From contig WOUQ01000004.1 in NCBI GenBank assembly GCA_009772925.1, positions 144,592 to 208,591 on the forward strand: a stretch of DNA of 64,000 bases, read 5' to 3'. This DNA is from a bacterium (lineage in GTDB: Bacteria; Pseudomonadota; Gammaproteobacteria; Burkholderiales; Thiobacillaceae). The translations under genes were made by a program, and so were the position numbers. This document shows, piece after piece, positions 39,131 to 46,491 of the stretch; position 1 is the stretch's first letter, and every line of letters starts with the position of its first letter. The notes beneath the pieces are model-generated. The model searched no databases, was not told where the DNA came from, and worked only from the letters and a program-made list of their open reading frames with translations.

Positions 39131-39529
39131 ATGCCGCTGCGCCTGGATCTCAAGCCCCATGAAAAGCTCTTTGTCGGCGGTGCCGTCCTGGTCAACGGCG
39201 ACAGCCGCAGTACCCTTACGGTGCTCAACGATGTATCCATACTGCGGGAAAAGGATATTCTCTCCGAGGCGCAGGCCGACACACCCTGCAAGCGAATCTA
39301 TCTCGCCATCCAGCTCATGTACATGGAACCGGCGAATATGGCCAATTACCATCAGGCTTATTGGTCTTTGGTCAAGGCGATCATCGCCGCCGCGCCCAGC
39401 GCCACGGAGCGCATTACCCGCATCAGTGAGGAAGTGTTGGCCGGCAATTATTATCAGGCCCTGAAGCACACCGCGAACCTGATCCAGTACGAGAAGGAGT
39501 TGTTGTCCAATGCCCGCGAATCCCCTTGA
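39131..39529 (+). CDS. flbT: Flagellin mRNA regulator FlbT
   Basis: 132 residues. LRLDLKPHEKLFVGGAVLVNG at the N-terminus (LKPxExxxINGAVI in the family) and CKRIYLAIQLMYMEP near residue 60 are the FlbT signature. In Caulobacter and other alphaproteobacteria FlbT acts after transcription: it binds flagellin mRNA leaders and either destabilises or promotes translation. ATG 39131 begins the conserved MPLRLDL; the longer upstream frame overlaps the previous gene. Overlaps flaF2 by 20 nt, so the two are translationally coupled, matching the flaF-flbT pairing of alphaproteobacteria. Presence in a betaproteobacterial chromosome is unusual. Confidence 0.9.
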   Translation: MPLRLDLKPHEKLFVGGAVLVNGDSRSTLTVLNDVSILREKDILSEAQADTPCKRIYLAIQLMYMEPANMANYHQAYWSLVKAIIAAAPSATERITRISEEVLAGNYYQALKHTANLIQYEKELLSNARESP

Positions 39530-39896
39530 TGCTTACCAGAGCGTCGAGAAATCGACCCTCTCCGGCCGGGAGTTGGAGGCCTCCGTACTCACCAAGGCCG
39601 CGCTCAAGCTGCAAGATGTGCAGCAGCACTGGAACGATGCCGACCGCGATGCCCTGCTCGACGAGGCCTTGAAGTTCAACCAGCGGGTGTGGAGCTTCTT
39701 CCAGTCCGAGATCTCCCAGGCGGATAACCCGTTGCCGGCGGAGATCAAGCAGAACATCCTGGCCTTGAGCGTATTCGTCGATCGCCGGATCTTCGAGGTC
39801 ATGGCGTATCCGTCCTCGGAAAAGCTGGACATCCTCATCAACATCAACCGAAATATCGCCGCCGGACTGCGTGGTGAACAGCCCGAAGCCGCGTGA
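39510..39896 (+). CDS. flaF: FlaF-family flagellin regulator, copy 2
   Basis: 128 residues. DNPLPAEIKQNILALSVFVD followed by RRIFEVMAYPSSEKLDILI closely parallels copy 1. LDAYQSVEK at the N-terminus fits the alphaproteobacterial FlaF start (MxxNAYxxxxK). Shine-Dalgarno AAGGAG lies inside flbT. Having two FlaF proteins, one after each flagellin cluster, suggests each may serve its own flagellin. This copy has the better family-like N-terminus and the flbT neighbour, so it may be the ancestral one. Confidence 0.85.
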   Translation: MPANPLDAYQSVEKSTLSGRELEASVLTKAALKLQDVQQHWNDADRDALLDEALKFNQRVWSFFQSEISQADNPLPAEIKQNILALSVFVDRRIFEVMAYPSSEKLDILININRNIAAGLRGEQPEAA

Positions 39897-39998
39897 CTGA
39901 CGCGCCGAGGGGCGCTGTGTCCATTGGCGGCGTTTCGCGTTTACCAGTTACCCACTGTGCTCTTGCTGCAAGCGTCGCCGCATACGAGGAACACGGGC

Positions 39999-40013
39999 CG
40001 GGTAAATTACCCG
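39999..40013. promoter_or_regulatory. Perfect 7-bp palindrome in the flaF2-DUF2802 spacer
   Basis: CGGGTAA-A-TTACCCG, isolated in the 265-nt non-coding stretch, about 80 nt upstream of the sigma-28-like promoter. Could be an operator or a weak terminator without T-run; not assigned. Confidence 0.3.
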
Positions 40014-40093
40014 TGAGCAGAGCCTGCCTCGAACAAGTCTGATAGCGCAGCGGGCTTACCGGCGCTGGCCAGCCTCATGATGTGAAATCCGGT

Positions 40094-40120
40094 TCAAGTT
40101 TCCACCCCCCGCGCCGAAAT
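40094..40120 (+). promoter_or_regulatory. Sigma-28 (FliA)-like promoter of the DUF2802-fliK operon
   Basis: TCAAGTTT (7/8), an 11-nt spacer, and GCCGAAAT (6/8). Spacing equals the FliA consensus. The predicted start lies about 35 nt before ATG 40162. Confidence 0.65.
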
Positions 40121-40161
40121 ATGGCTCAATCGGGCCTCTGATTTCGAGGGATGCGCGGGCC

Positions 40162-40518
40162 ATGCTGGATACCCTGACCTTTACCGGGCGTGAACTGCTG
40201 TTGGCGGTGGTGCTGGCCAGCGCGGTGTATTTGCTGGAGGTGCTGCTTTTTTCCCGCCGTCGCAACCGGGCGCGGCAAGACCGGCTGGCCATGCGCGTCG
40301 AGGAATTGGCGCGCGAGATGGCCGCGCTGGGTCAGCGTCTGGAAACCCTTGAAGCCCGCCCGCCCACCGATTCCACCCTCGATGCCCTCCGGAACCTGCA
40401 TGCCGAGGCCGCGCGCATGGCTCGTGCCGGCGCCACGGCGGCGGAATTGGCCGAGCAGCTGGGCATTTCCCTGACCGAGGCCGAACTCATCATTGCCCTG
40501 CAGAAATCCGGGTCATGA
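40162..40518 (+). CDS. DUF2802 membrane-anchored protein
   Basis: 118 residues. One transmembrane helix (about 8-28, ELLLAVVLASAVYLLEVLLF), a basic stop-transfer patch, a coiled-coil segment near 40-65, then a helix-turn-helix-like C-terminus (AEAARMARAGATAAELAEQLGISLTEAELIIAL) typical of DUF2802. Members are found in flagellar operons of beta- and gammaproteobacteria; no molecular role is known. Stop overlaps the fliK-like gene by 4 nt. The sigma-28-like promoter upstream supports a flagellar link. Confidence 0.75.
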   Translation: MLDTLTFTGRELLLAVVLASAVYLLEVLLFSRRRNRARQDRLAMRVEELAREMAALGQRLETLEARPPTDSTLDALRNLHAEAARMARAGATAAELAEQLGISLTEAELIIALQKSGS

Positions 40519-41906
40519 ATCTCTCCGCCCTGCCCGAGCTCCTGCTGACCTGGATGAAAAGCCAGGCCGGCGCTCTGACGCAGGGCAATCGCGCGGAACA
40601 GGCGCTGCCGTTCAAGGTGGGCGCCGAGTACAGCGGCAAGGTGCTCGATCAGTTGGCCAACGGCCGCCATCTGGTACAGGTGGCCGGGCAGAAGCTGGAC
40701 ATGGGCTTGCCGCGCGGCAGCCAGGTTGGCGACACCGTGCGCCTGACCTTCCTCAATGCCGGGCCCCGACCGACCTTTCTGCTGAATACGGCGCCGGTGG
40801 CGCCGGTCCAGCCGGTGCGCATTTCCCAGACCGCGCAGCAGGTCAATGCCTTGATGCGCGTCGCCCAGCCGGCCGCCGCCAGTGCGGCCCCCGCCACCGC
40901 CGCGGCAACCCCTGCGGGCGCGCCGAGCGCGGCTGCGCAGAGGGTCGTCCAGGCCGCTGCCAGCGGCATGGTCAAGAATCTTGCTCCAGCATCCCCGGCC
41001 CTGCCGGCTAACACGCCCGCGGCAGCGCCTGCCTCCGCCGCGACGCGCGTGCTGCCGCCGCAGGCCGTGGCGGTGAGCGCAAGTGCCAAGGCCGCGCGCG
41101 CCGTCCAGGGCGCGGCCGCCGGACAAGCCGCTGGCCCGGCGCAGGCCGCGACGGCGTCGCAAGCCGCCGCGCGACCCATTGTCGCTAACGTGCTTATCCT
41201 GCAAAGCTCCGCGGCGACCCCGCTGCAGGCGCCGATTGCCCTGGCCAGCGCCAACAACGCCCTGCAGGGGCAGGCCGTCGATGGCATGCGGGCGGCGCTG
41301 TCCAGCGGCACCAGTACCCGGCCCGGCGCCCTGGCCGATCCGGCGGCGCCCGGCGCCGGCGTGCTGCCCAACCGGCTGGCGCAGACCGTGCGCGAGAGCG
41401 GCCTGTTCTACGAGTCGCACCTGCAACGCTGGGCCAAGGGCGCCTATCCCTTCGAGGCCCTGCTCAACGAGCCGCAGGCCAGGCTGGGCCGCGATGCCGC
41501 CGCCCAGTCCCGGCTCACCGAACTCGGCGGCATGCCGGAGGAGGCCGCGCGCCTGGCTGGCCGTCAGTTGCAGATGCTGGAGGGGGCTCCCTTCCAATGG
41601 CAGGGCCTGGCCTGGCCCGGCCAGTGGATGCAATGGCTGGTGGAGAGGCGGGGGGAGGGGCAGGGTGAATACGCCGGCGAGGAAGAGGGTGCCGCCTGGA
41701 ATACCGAATTACGCCTGAGCCTGCCGCGCATGGGCGACCTGCATGCCCGCGTCAGCCTGCGCGGCGACGAAGTGAGCGTGCAGTTGCGCGCCCAGGAAAG
41801 CACTACGGCGGACGCGCTGCTCGAGGCCCTGCCCGCCCTGGATGATGCTCTGCGCGCGGCCGGCCTGAGGTCGAGTCAACTCACGGTGGTGCGGGAGGAT
41901 CTCTGA
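40515..41906 (+). CDS. fliK: FliK-like flagellar hook-length control protein
   Basis: 463 residues. A short N-terminal conserved part with a beta-rich section (KVGAEYSGKVLDQLANGRHLVQVAGQKL) precedes a long Ala/Pro-rich linker (about 90-270). The C-terminal Flg_hook domain spans about 375-460 (ELRLSLPRMGDLHARVSLRGDEVSVQLRA). FliK measures hook length and triggers the specificity switch of FlhB. This divergent form is typical of the variant adjoining the FlhB C-terminal homologue. Coupled to both neighbours (4-nt overlap upstream, stop/start overlap downstream). Confidence 0.8.
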   Translation: MNLSALPELLLTWMKSQAGALTQGNRAEQALPFKVGAEYSGKVLDQLANGRHLVQVAGQKLDMGLPRGSQVGDTVRLTFLNAGPRPTFLLNTAPVAPVQPVRISQTAQQVNALMRVAQPAAASAAPATAAATPAGAPSAAAQRVVQAAASGMVKNLAPASPALPANTPAAAPASAATRVLPPQAVAVSASAKAARAVQGAAAGQAAGPAQAATASQAAARPIVANVLILQSSAATPLQAPIALASANNALQGQAVDGMRAALSSGTSTRPGALADPAAPGAGVLPNRLAQTVRESGLFYESHLQRWAKGAYPFEALLNEPQARLGRDAAAQSRLTELGGMPEEAARLAGRQLQMLEGAPFQWQGLAWPGQWMQWLVERRGEGQGEYAGEEEGAAWNTELRLSLPRMGDLHARVSLRGDEVSVQLRAQESTTADALLEALPALDDALRAAGLRSSQLTVVREDL

Positions 41907-42214
41907 TGGCCGGCGGCAAGGATCGCCGCCGCGAGGCCGTCGCCCTGCATTACACCCAGGCGAAGGGCGCGCCGCGCGTGGTGGCCAAGGGCCGCGGCCT
42001 GCTGGCGGAGGAGATCATCGAGCGCGCCAGGACGGCGGGGGTGTTCGTGCACGAATCGCCCGATCTGGTGAATCTGTTGATGCAGGTGGACCTGGACGAC
42101 AGCATTCCGCCGGAACTCTACGTTGCCGTGGCGGAGTTGCTGGCCTGGCTCTACCGCCTGGAGCATGGCGGCGTCGAAACTGGACCCGCCGCCCCGGCAT
42201 CCCCTACAGCCTGA
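41906..42214 (+). CDS. fhlB: FhlB: FlhB C-terminal-domain homologue (EscU/YscU family)
   Basis: 102 residues matching only the cytoplasmic domain of the export switch FlhB: AVALHY, GAPRVVAKGRG, and IPPELYVAVAELLAWLYRL. There are no transmembrane helices. The autocleavage Asn-Pro-Thr-His site is absent: the protein starts just after where it would be, so it mimics the processed fragment. In other bacteria such free FlhB C-terminal homologues can partly replace that domain. Pairing with fliK suggests a role in the hook-to-filament export switch. Its 3' end overlaps glnD (convergent) by 11 nt. Confidence 0.82.
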   Translation: MAGGKDRRREAVALHYTQAKGAPRVVAKGRGLLAEEIIERARTAGVFVHESPDLVNLLMQVDLDDSIPPELYVAVAELLAWLYRLEHGGVETGPAAPASPTA

Positions 42215-44765
42215 GCGATTCCGACAGGTCCTGTTCCAGGGCCAGCCGCGCGGGCGCGCCGCGCAGGTTCTCACCAGCCAGAACGAAGACGTCCTCGGCG
42301 CGGTTGCCCAGCGTATTGATGCGCGCGGACAGTACGTTGGCGCCATGCCGGTGCAGCAACCGGGCGACCTGGGCGAGCAGGCCGGGCCGGTCGCCGGCGG
42401 TGAAGGTGAGCACGAAATCGCGGCCGTTGTCGCCGGCCGACAGGCTCACCTGGGGTTCGATGGGGAAGGCCTTCAGGCGCCGCGCCACCTTGCCGCCGGC
42501 GGCGGGAGGGGGCGCATCCTGGCGCGCCAATTCGGCGGCAAGTTCATGCTCGATGTAGTTGAGGAAATCCCGATACGCCACCTGGCGCAGTTCCGGGTCC
42601 AGGGCGTAGAAGGTATCCAGCGCGTGGCCATCGCGGGTGGTGTGCACGCGCGCGGCGAGGATGGTGTAGCCCAGCTTCGCGAAGAACGCGCAGATGCGGG
42701 CGAACAGGGCTTCCTCGTCGGGCGCGTAGACCAGCACCTCGACGCCTTCCCCAACCGCCGCCAGGCGGGCGCGCACGACCAGGGATTCACGGCCGATTAC
42801 CGGTAGCAGGCGGCGGGTTTGCCAGGCGATGTCGCGCGCATCCTGGCGCAGGAAGTAGACGTCGTCCAGGCGCTTCCACAGGGCCTCCTCGCTGCCCGGC
42901 GGGAAGCCATAGAGGCGCAGTTGCGCGCGCGCCTGCTCCTTCTTTTCCTCGATGCTGTCGGCTTCCGGCGCGCCGCCTTCGAGTACCCGCCGGGCGGCCA
43001 GGTAGAGCTCGCGCGTGAGCTTGTCCTTCCAGGCGTTCCACACCTTCGGGCTGGTACCGCGGATGTCCGCCACGGTGAGCAGGTAGAGGGCGCTGAGGCG
43101 GCGCACATCGCCGCAGCGCGCGGCGAAGGCGGTGATCACCTCGGGGTCGGTCAGGTCCTGTTTCTGCGCCACCTGCGACAGGGAGAGATGCTCGGCGACC
43201 AGCCAGGCCACCATTTCCCCGTCTTCGCGGGGCAGGCCGTGTTCTCGGCAGAAGCGCAGGGCGTCGCGCGCGCCCAGGCTGGAATGGTCGCCGCCGCGCC
43301 CCTTGGCGATGTCGTGGAACAGGGCCGCCAGCAGCAGCAGGTCCTGGCGCTTGCAATCGCCCATCAGGCGGTGGGCCAGGGGGTATTCGTGGGCGAATTC
43401 CGGGACGGCCAGGCGGCGCAGGTTGCGCAGCACCATGAGGATGTGCTCGTCCACCGGGTAGATGTGGAACTGGTCGTGCTGCATCTGTCCGCTGATGCGG
43501 CCGAACAGGGGCAGGTAACGGCCCAGGATGCCTAGCCGGTGCATGAGGCGCAGGCTCAGGGTGACGCCGCGCGGCTGCGCCAGGAGGCATAGAAAGCGAC
43601 GGTGATTGTCGGGGTCGCGGCGGAACTTGGCATCGATGCCGCGGCCGGCGCGCCAGAGGGCGCGCAGCAGGCGGGGCGTGCAGCCGCTCACCGAGGATTC
43701 CCGCGCCAGCACCAGGAAGGTGTCCAGCAAGGCGCCGGGTTTGCGCCGGAACAGATCCTCGTCGGCGTCCAGCAAGTTGCCTTCGGCGCGGAAGTCGGTC
43801 GAGCCAGCCAGGGCGTGCGGACGCGGCGTCGGCAACAGGCGGCCGCGCAGGGCGCCGAGCACCAGTTCATTGATCAGGCGCAGGTGGCGGGCGGCCCGGA
43901 AATAGCGCTGCATCAGCCGTTCCGAGGCGCGCCGGGTGGGACCGGCGGACACCTCCATGGCGCGCGCGATGGGTTCCTGGAATTCGAACAGCAGGCGGTC
44001 CTCGCGCCGCCTGCTGGCCAGATGCAGGCGGATGCGCAGGTGCGAAAGCAGGCGCAGGTCGGCGGCCGCCGAGCGGGCTTCTTCCGAGGTCAGCAGCCCG
44101 GCCCTGGCCAGGCCGGGCAGGCTGGTGGCCAAGCCGGCGGCACGGCTGATCCAGAGGATGGTCTGCACGTCGCGAAAGCCGCCGGGGCTTTCCTTGAGGT
44201 TGGGTTCCAGCAGCAGGGCCACGTCGGTGTGGCGGCCATGGCGGACCTTCTGTTCCAGGATCTTGGCCTGGAAGAAGGCGCTTACCTCCATGCGGGCGGC
44301 CAGGGCATCGCGCAAATGCTCGAACAGCGCGGCCTTGCCGGCGATGCGGCGGGCTTCCAGCAGGGTGGTCTGGATGGTGATGTCGCCCGCCGCCTCGCTC
44401 AGGCACTCGGACACGCTGCGCACGCTGCTGCCGATGGGCAGGCCGACGTCCCACAGCAGGGCGATGAGGGGCTCGAAGCGGGCGCGTTCGCCTGCAGGCA
44501 GGTCGTCGTCCAGCAGGATGAGCAGATCCACATCGGATTGCGGGAACAGTTCGCCGCGCCCGTATCCGCCTACCGCCACCAGGCTGGCCTGTTCGGGCAG
44601 GTCATGGGCGCGCCAGATCTCCGCCAGGATACGGTCGGTGAGGCCGGCCAGGCCGCGCAGCAAGGGCGACACCCGTGGCCGCGCCAGATAGGCCTGGAAC
44701 AGCGCATCGCGCTGCCGCGCGAGGGCCTCCCGCCAGGCGGCGACGCGGGCGAAGTCGGGATTCAT
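42204..44765 (-). CDS. glnD: [Protein-PII] uridylyltransferase/uridylyl-removing enzyme
   Basis: Nitrogen sensor that uridylylates PII proteins at low glutamine and reverses this at high glutamine. 853 residues. Nucleotidyltransferase motif GGYGRGELFPQSDVDLLIL near 60-80 (catalytic Asp pair), a nucleotidyltransferase-linked helical region, and an HD domain near 470-500 (LFHDIAKGRGGDHSSLG, uridylyl removal). Two ACT domains follow, near 675-745 and 785-853 (glutamine binding). It lies 10 nt downstream of map on the same strand, as in other Betaproteobacteria. The 3' end meets fhlB. Confidence 0.96.
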   Translation of the reverse strand: MNPDFARVAAWREALARQRDALFQAYLARPRVSPLLRGLAGLTDRILAEIWRAHDLPEQASLVAVGGYGRGELFPQSDVDLLILLDDDLPAGERARFEPLIALLWDVGLPIGSSVRSVSECLSEAAGDITIQTTLLEARRIAGKAALFEHLRDALAARMEVSAFFQAKILEQKVRHGRHTDVALLLEPNLKESPGGFRDVQTILWISRAAGLATSLPGLARAGLLTSEEARSAAADLRLLSHLRIRLHLASRRREDRLLFEFQEPIARAMEVSAGPTRRASERLMQRYFRAARHLRLINELVLGALRGRLLPTPRPHALAGSTDFRAEGNLLDADEDLFRRKPGALLDTFLVLARESSVSGCTPRLLRALWRAGRGIDAKFRRDPDNHRRFLCLLAQPRGVTLSLRLMHRLGILGRYLPLFGRISGQMQHDQFHIYPVDEHILMVLRNLRRLAVPEFAHEYPLAHRLMGDCKRQDLLLLAALFHDIAKGRGGDHSSLGARDALRFCREHGLPREDGEMVAWLVAEHLSLSQVAQKQDLTDPEVITAFAARCGDVRRLSALYLLTVADIRGTSPKVWNAWKDKLTRELYLAARRVLEGGAPEADSIEEKKEQARAQLRLYGFPPGSEEALWKRLDDVYFLRQDARDIAWQTRRLLPVIGRESLVVRARLAAVGEGVEVLVYAPDEEALFARICAFFAKLGYTILAARVHTTRDGHALDTFYALDPELRQVAYRDFLNYIEHELAAELARQDAPPPAAGGKVARRLKAFPIEPQVSLSAGDNGRDFVLTFTAGDRPGLLAQVARLLHRHGANVLSARINTLGNRAEDVFVLAGENLRGAPARLALEQDLSESLRL

Positions 44766-44775
44766 GCCATCGGGT

Positions 44776-45597
44776 TCACGCCGCCGCGGGCGAGGCGAGC
44801 GCGACGAAGGCGGGTGGTGGCGGCGAGCCGGCGGACACGGTCAGCACCTCGAAGCCGGTTTCGCTGACCAGCACCGTATGCTCCCACTGGCAGGACAGGG
44901 AATGGTCCTTGGTCACTACCGTCCAGCCGTCGCCCAGCATGCGGATGTCGCGCCTGCCGGCGTTGATCATGGGTTCGATGGTGAAGATCATGCCCGCTTG
45001 CAGGATCGGGCCGGTATCCGCCTTGCCGTAATGCAGCACCTGCGGTTCCTCGTGGAACTTGCGGCCGATGCCGTGGCCGCAGAACTCGCGTACCACCGTG
45101 TAGCCATGCCTTTCCGCGTGTTTCTGGATGGCGGCGCCGATGTCGCCGAGGCGGACCCCGGGGCGCACGGCGAGGATGCCCTTCCACATGCACTCGTAGG
45201 TCACCTCGGTGAGGCGCCGGGCCTGGATGGAGGGTTCGCCGACGTAGAACATGCGCGAGGTGTCGCCGTGCCAGCCATCCTTGATGACGGTGATGTCGAG
45301 GTTCACCACGTCGCCGTTTTTCAGCTTCTTGTCGCCGGGCACGCCGTGGCAGACCTGGTGGTTGACCGAGGTGCAGATCGACTTGGGGTAGGGCGCGTGG
45401 CCGGGCGGCGCGTAGTTGAGCGGCGCCGGAACACAGCCCTGCACGTCCACCTGGAAATCGTGGCAGAGCTTGTCCAGTTCGCCGGTGGTGATGCCGGGCT
45501 TCACGAAGGGGGAGATGTAGTCCAGCACCTCGGCGGCCAGGCGGCCGGCGATCCGCATTTTTTCGATGTCTTCCGGGGATTTGATGCTGATGGACAT
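44776..45597 (-). CDS. map: Methionine aminopeptidase type I
   Basis: Removes the initiator methionine from nascent proteins. 273 residues, pita-bread fold. Metal ligands are in DITVIKDGWHGDTSRMF (Asp pair), GHGIGRKFHEEP (His) and FTIEPM (Glu), with the final Glu in CQWEHTVLV. The ATG whose complement is at 45595-45597 starts MSISIKSPEDI; the longer frame upstream is discarded. A short Ala/Pro-rich tail of about 20 residues extends beyond the E. coli length. Upstream of glnD with a 10-nt gap, so co-transcribed. Confidence 0.95.
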   Translation of the reverse strand: MSISIKSPEDIEKMRIAGRLAAEVLDYISPFVKPGITTGELDKLCHDFQVDVQGCVPAPLNYAPPGHAPYPKSICTSVNHQVCHGVPGDKKLKNGDVVNLDITVIKDGWHGDTSRMFYVGEPSIQARRLTEVTYECMWKGILAVRPGVRLGDIGAAIQKHAERHGYTVVREFCGHGIGRKFHEEPQVLHYGKADTGPILQAGMIFTIEPMINAGRRDIRMLGDGWTVVTKDHSLSCQWEHTVLVSETGFEVLTVSAGSPPPPAFVALASPAAA

Positions 45598-45704
45598 GGG
45601 TAGTACGGCACTCGGGAGGGAAGTCAGGATAGGTAGGCTGGCAGGGCTTGTAAAGCTGGAGCTGTTTTGTCGGGATTGGTTCGGCAGAGCCGGGCCGCAT
45701 GGGC

Positions 45705-45989
45705 TCAGCCGCTGGGACGCTTTTCGAAATGCGGGTAGTCGCCGACCGCCTCGTCCACCTCGATGTTCAACACTTTCGCCAGGGGCGGACCCCGCCGGCA
45801 CCAGTCGATGAGCGCGTCGACGCGCGCGGCCTCGCCCTGGACCACGGCTTCCACCGCGCCGCCCGGCCGGTTGCGCACCCAGCCCGTCACCTCCAGGCCA
45901 TCGGCGGCCTCGCGCATGGATTCGCGGTACCAGACGCCCTGTACGCGGCCGGTGATGAGGAGGTGGCGGGTGATGCGGCCGCTTGGCAT
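45705..45989 (-). CDS. acyP: Acylphosphatase
   Basis: Hydrolyses carboxyl-phosphate bonds of small acylphosphates. 94 residues. GRVQGVWYRESM near residue 14 contains the phosphate-binding loop and the catalytic Arg; GWVRNRPGGAVEAVVQG near 36 holds the catalytic Asn. The ATG start overlaps the stop of the preceding gene (TGATG). A TTG one codon upstream is not needed. Confidence 0.93.
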   Translation of the reverse strand: MPSGRITRHLLITGRVQGVWYRESMREAADGLEVTGWVRNRPGGAVEAVVQGEAARVDALIDWCRRGPPLAKVLNIEVDEAVGDYPHFEKRPSG

Positions 45990-46468
45990 CAATAGCGGCC
46001 GTGCTGGCGGGTGATGTAGTTGGTCATTTCCATCTGCTGCACGTTCATGCGCCGCAGGGTGTTGTGCACGCCGCGGAGGATGGCGCGCATGACCCGGTAG
46101 ACCAGCAGGGGCTTGCTTTCCAGCAGGGATTCGAAATGGTCGCGTTCCAGGCTGAACACGCGCGCCGGTCCCACCGCGCGCAGCGTCGCGGAATGCGGCT
46201 CGCCGTCGATGAAGCCGAGTTCGCCCGCCAATTCACCCCTGCGCAGAACGTGCAGGATGACCCACTCCTCGCCACCGGTCTTGCGGCTGACCGCCAGGTT
46301 GCCGTCGACGACCAGGTGCAGGCGGTTGTCCACCTTGCCCTCCTCGATGAGGATGTCGCCGTCCTTCAACTCCCGGATTTCGCCGAGATCCTTGAACAGG
46401 GCGCATTCGTCGCCGGTGAGGTCCTTGCCCAGGACCGAGCCGAGAATGAAGCATTGCTGGTCGTTCAT
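45989..46468 (-). CDS. Stand-alone cyclic nucleotide-binding domain protein
   Basis: 159 residues: one Crp-like beta-barrel (about 20-130) with GELAGELGFIDGEPHSATLRA, the phosphate-binding cassette (E in GEL and the RxATxRA-like SATLRA). No HTH or enzymatic domain follows; the C-terminus is a short helix with basic residues. It may bind cAMP or another ligand and act through a partner. Lies 23 nt after metG and overlaps acyP by a base or so, so it shares their transcript. The function is not known. Confidence 0.8.
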   Translation of the reverse strand: MNDQQCFILGSVLGKDLTGDECALFKDLGEIRELKDGDILIEEGKVDNRLHLVVDGNLAVSRKTGGEEWVILHVLRRGELAGELGFIDGEPHSATLRAVGPARVFSLERDHFESLLESKPLLVYRVMRAILRGVHNTLRRMNVQQMEMTNYITRQHGRY

Positions 46469-46491
46469 GGTGTTTCTCCTAGAGTCGCTCC

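Noticed and set aside
39897..40093. Sigma-54-like TGGCGGCGTTTCGC near 39926
   Set aside because: GG to GC distance is one base off the required spacing and the -12 part is poor.
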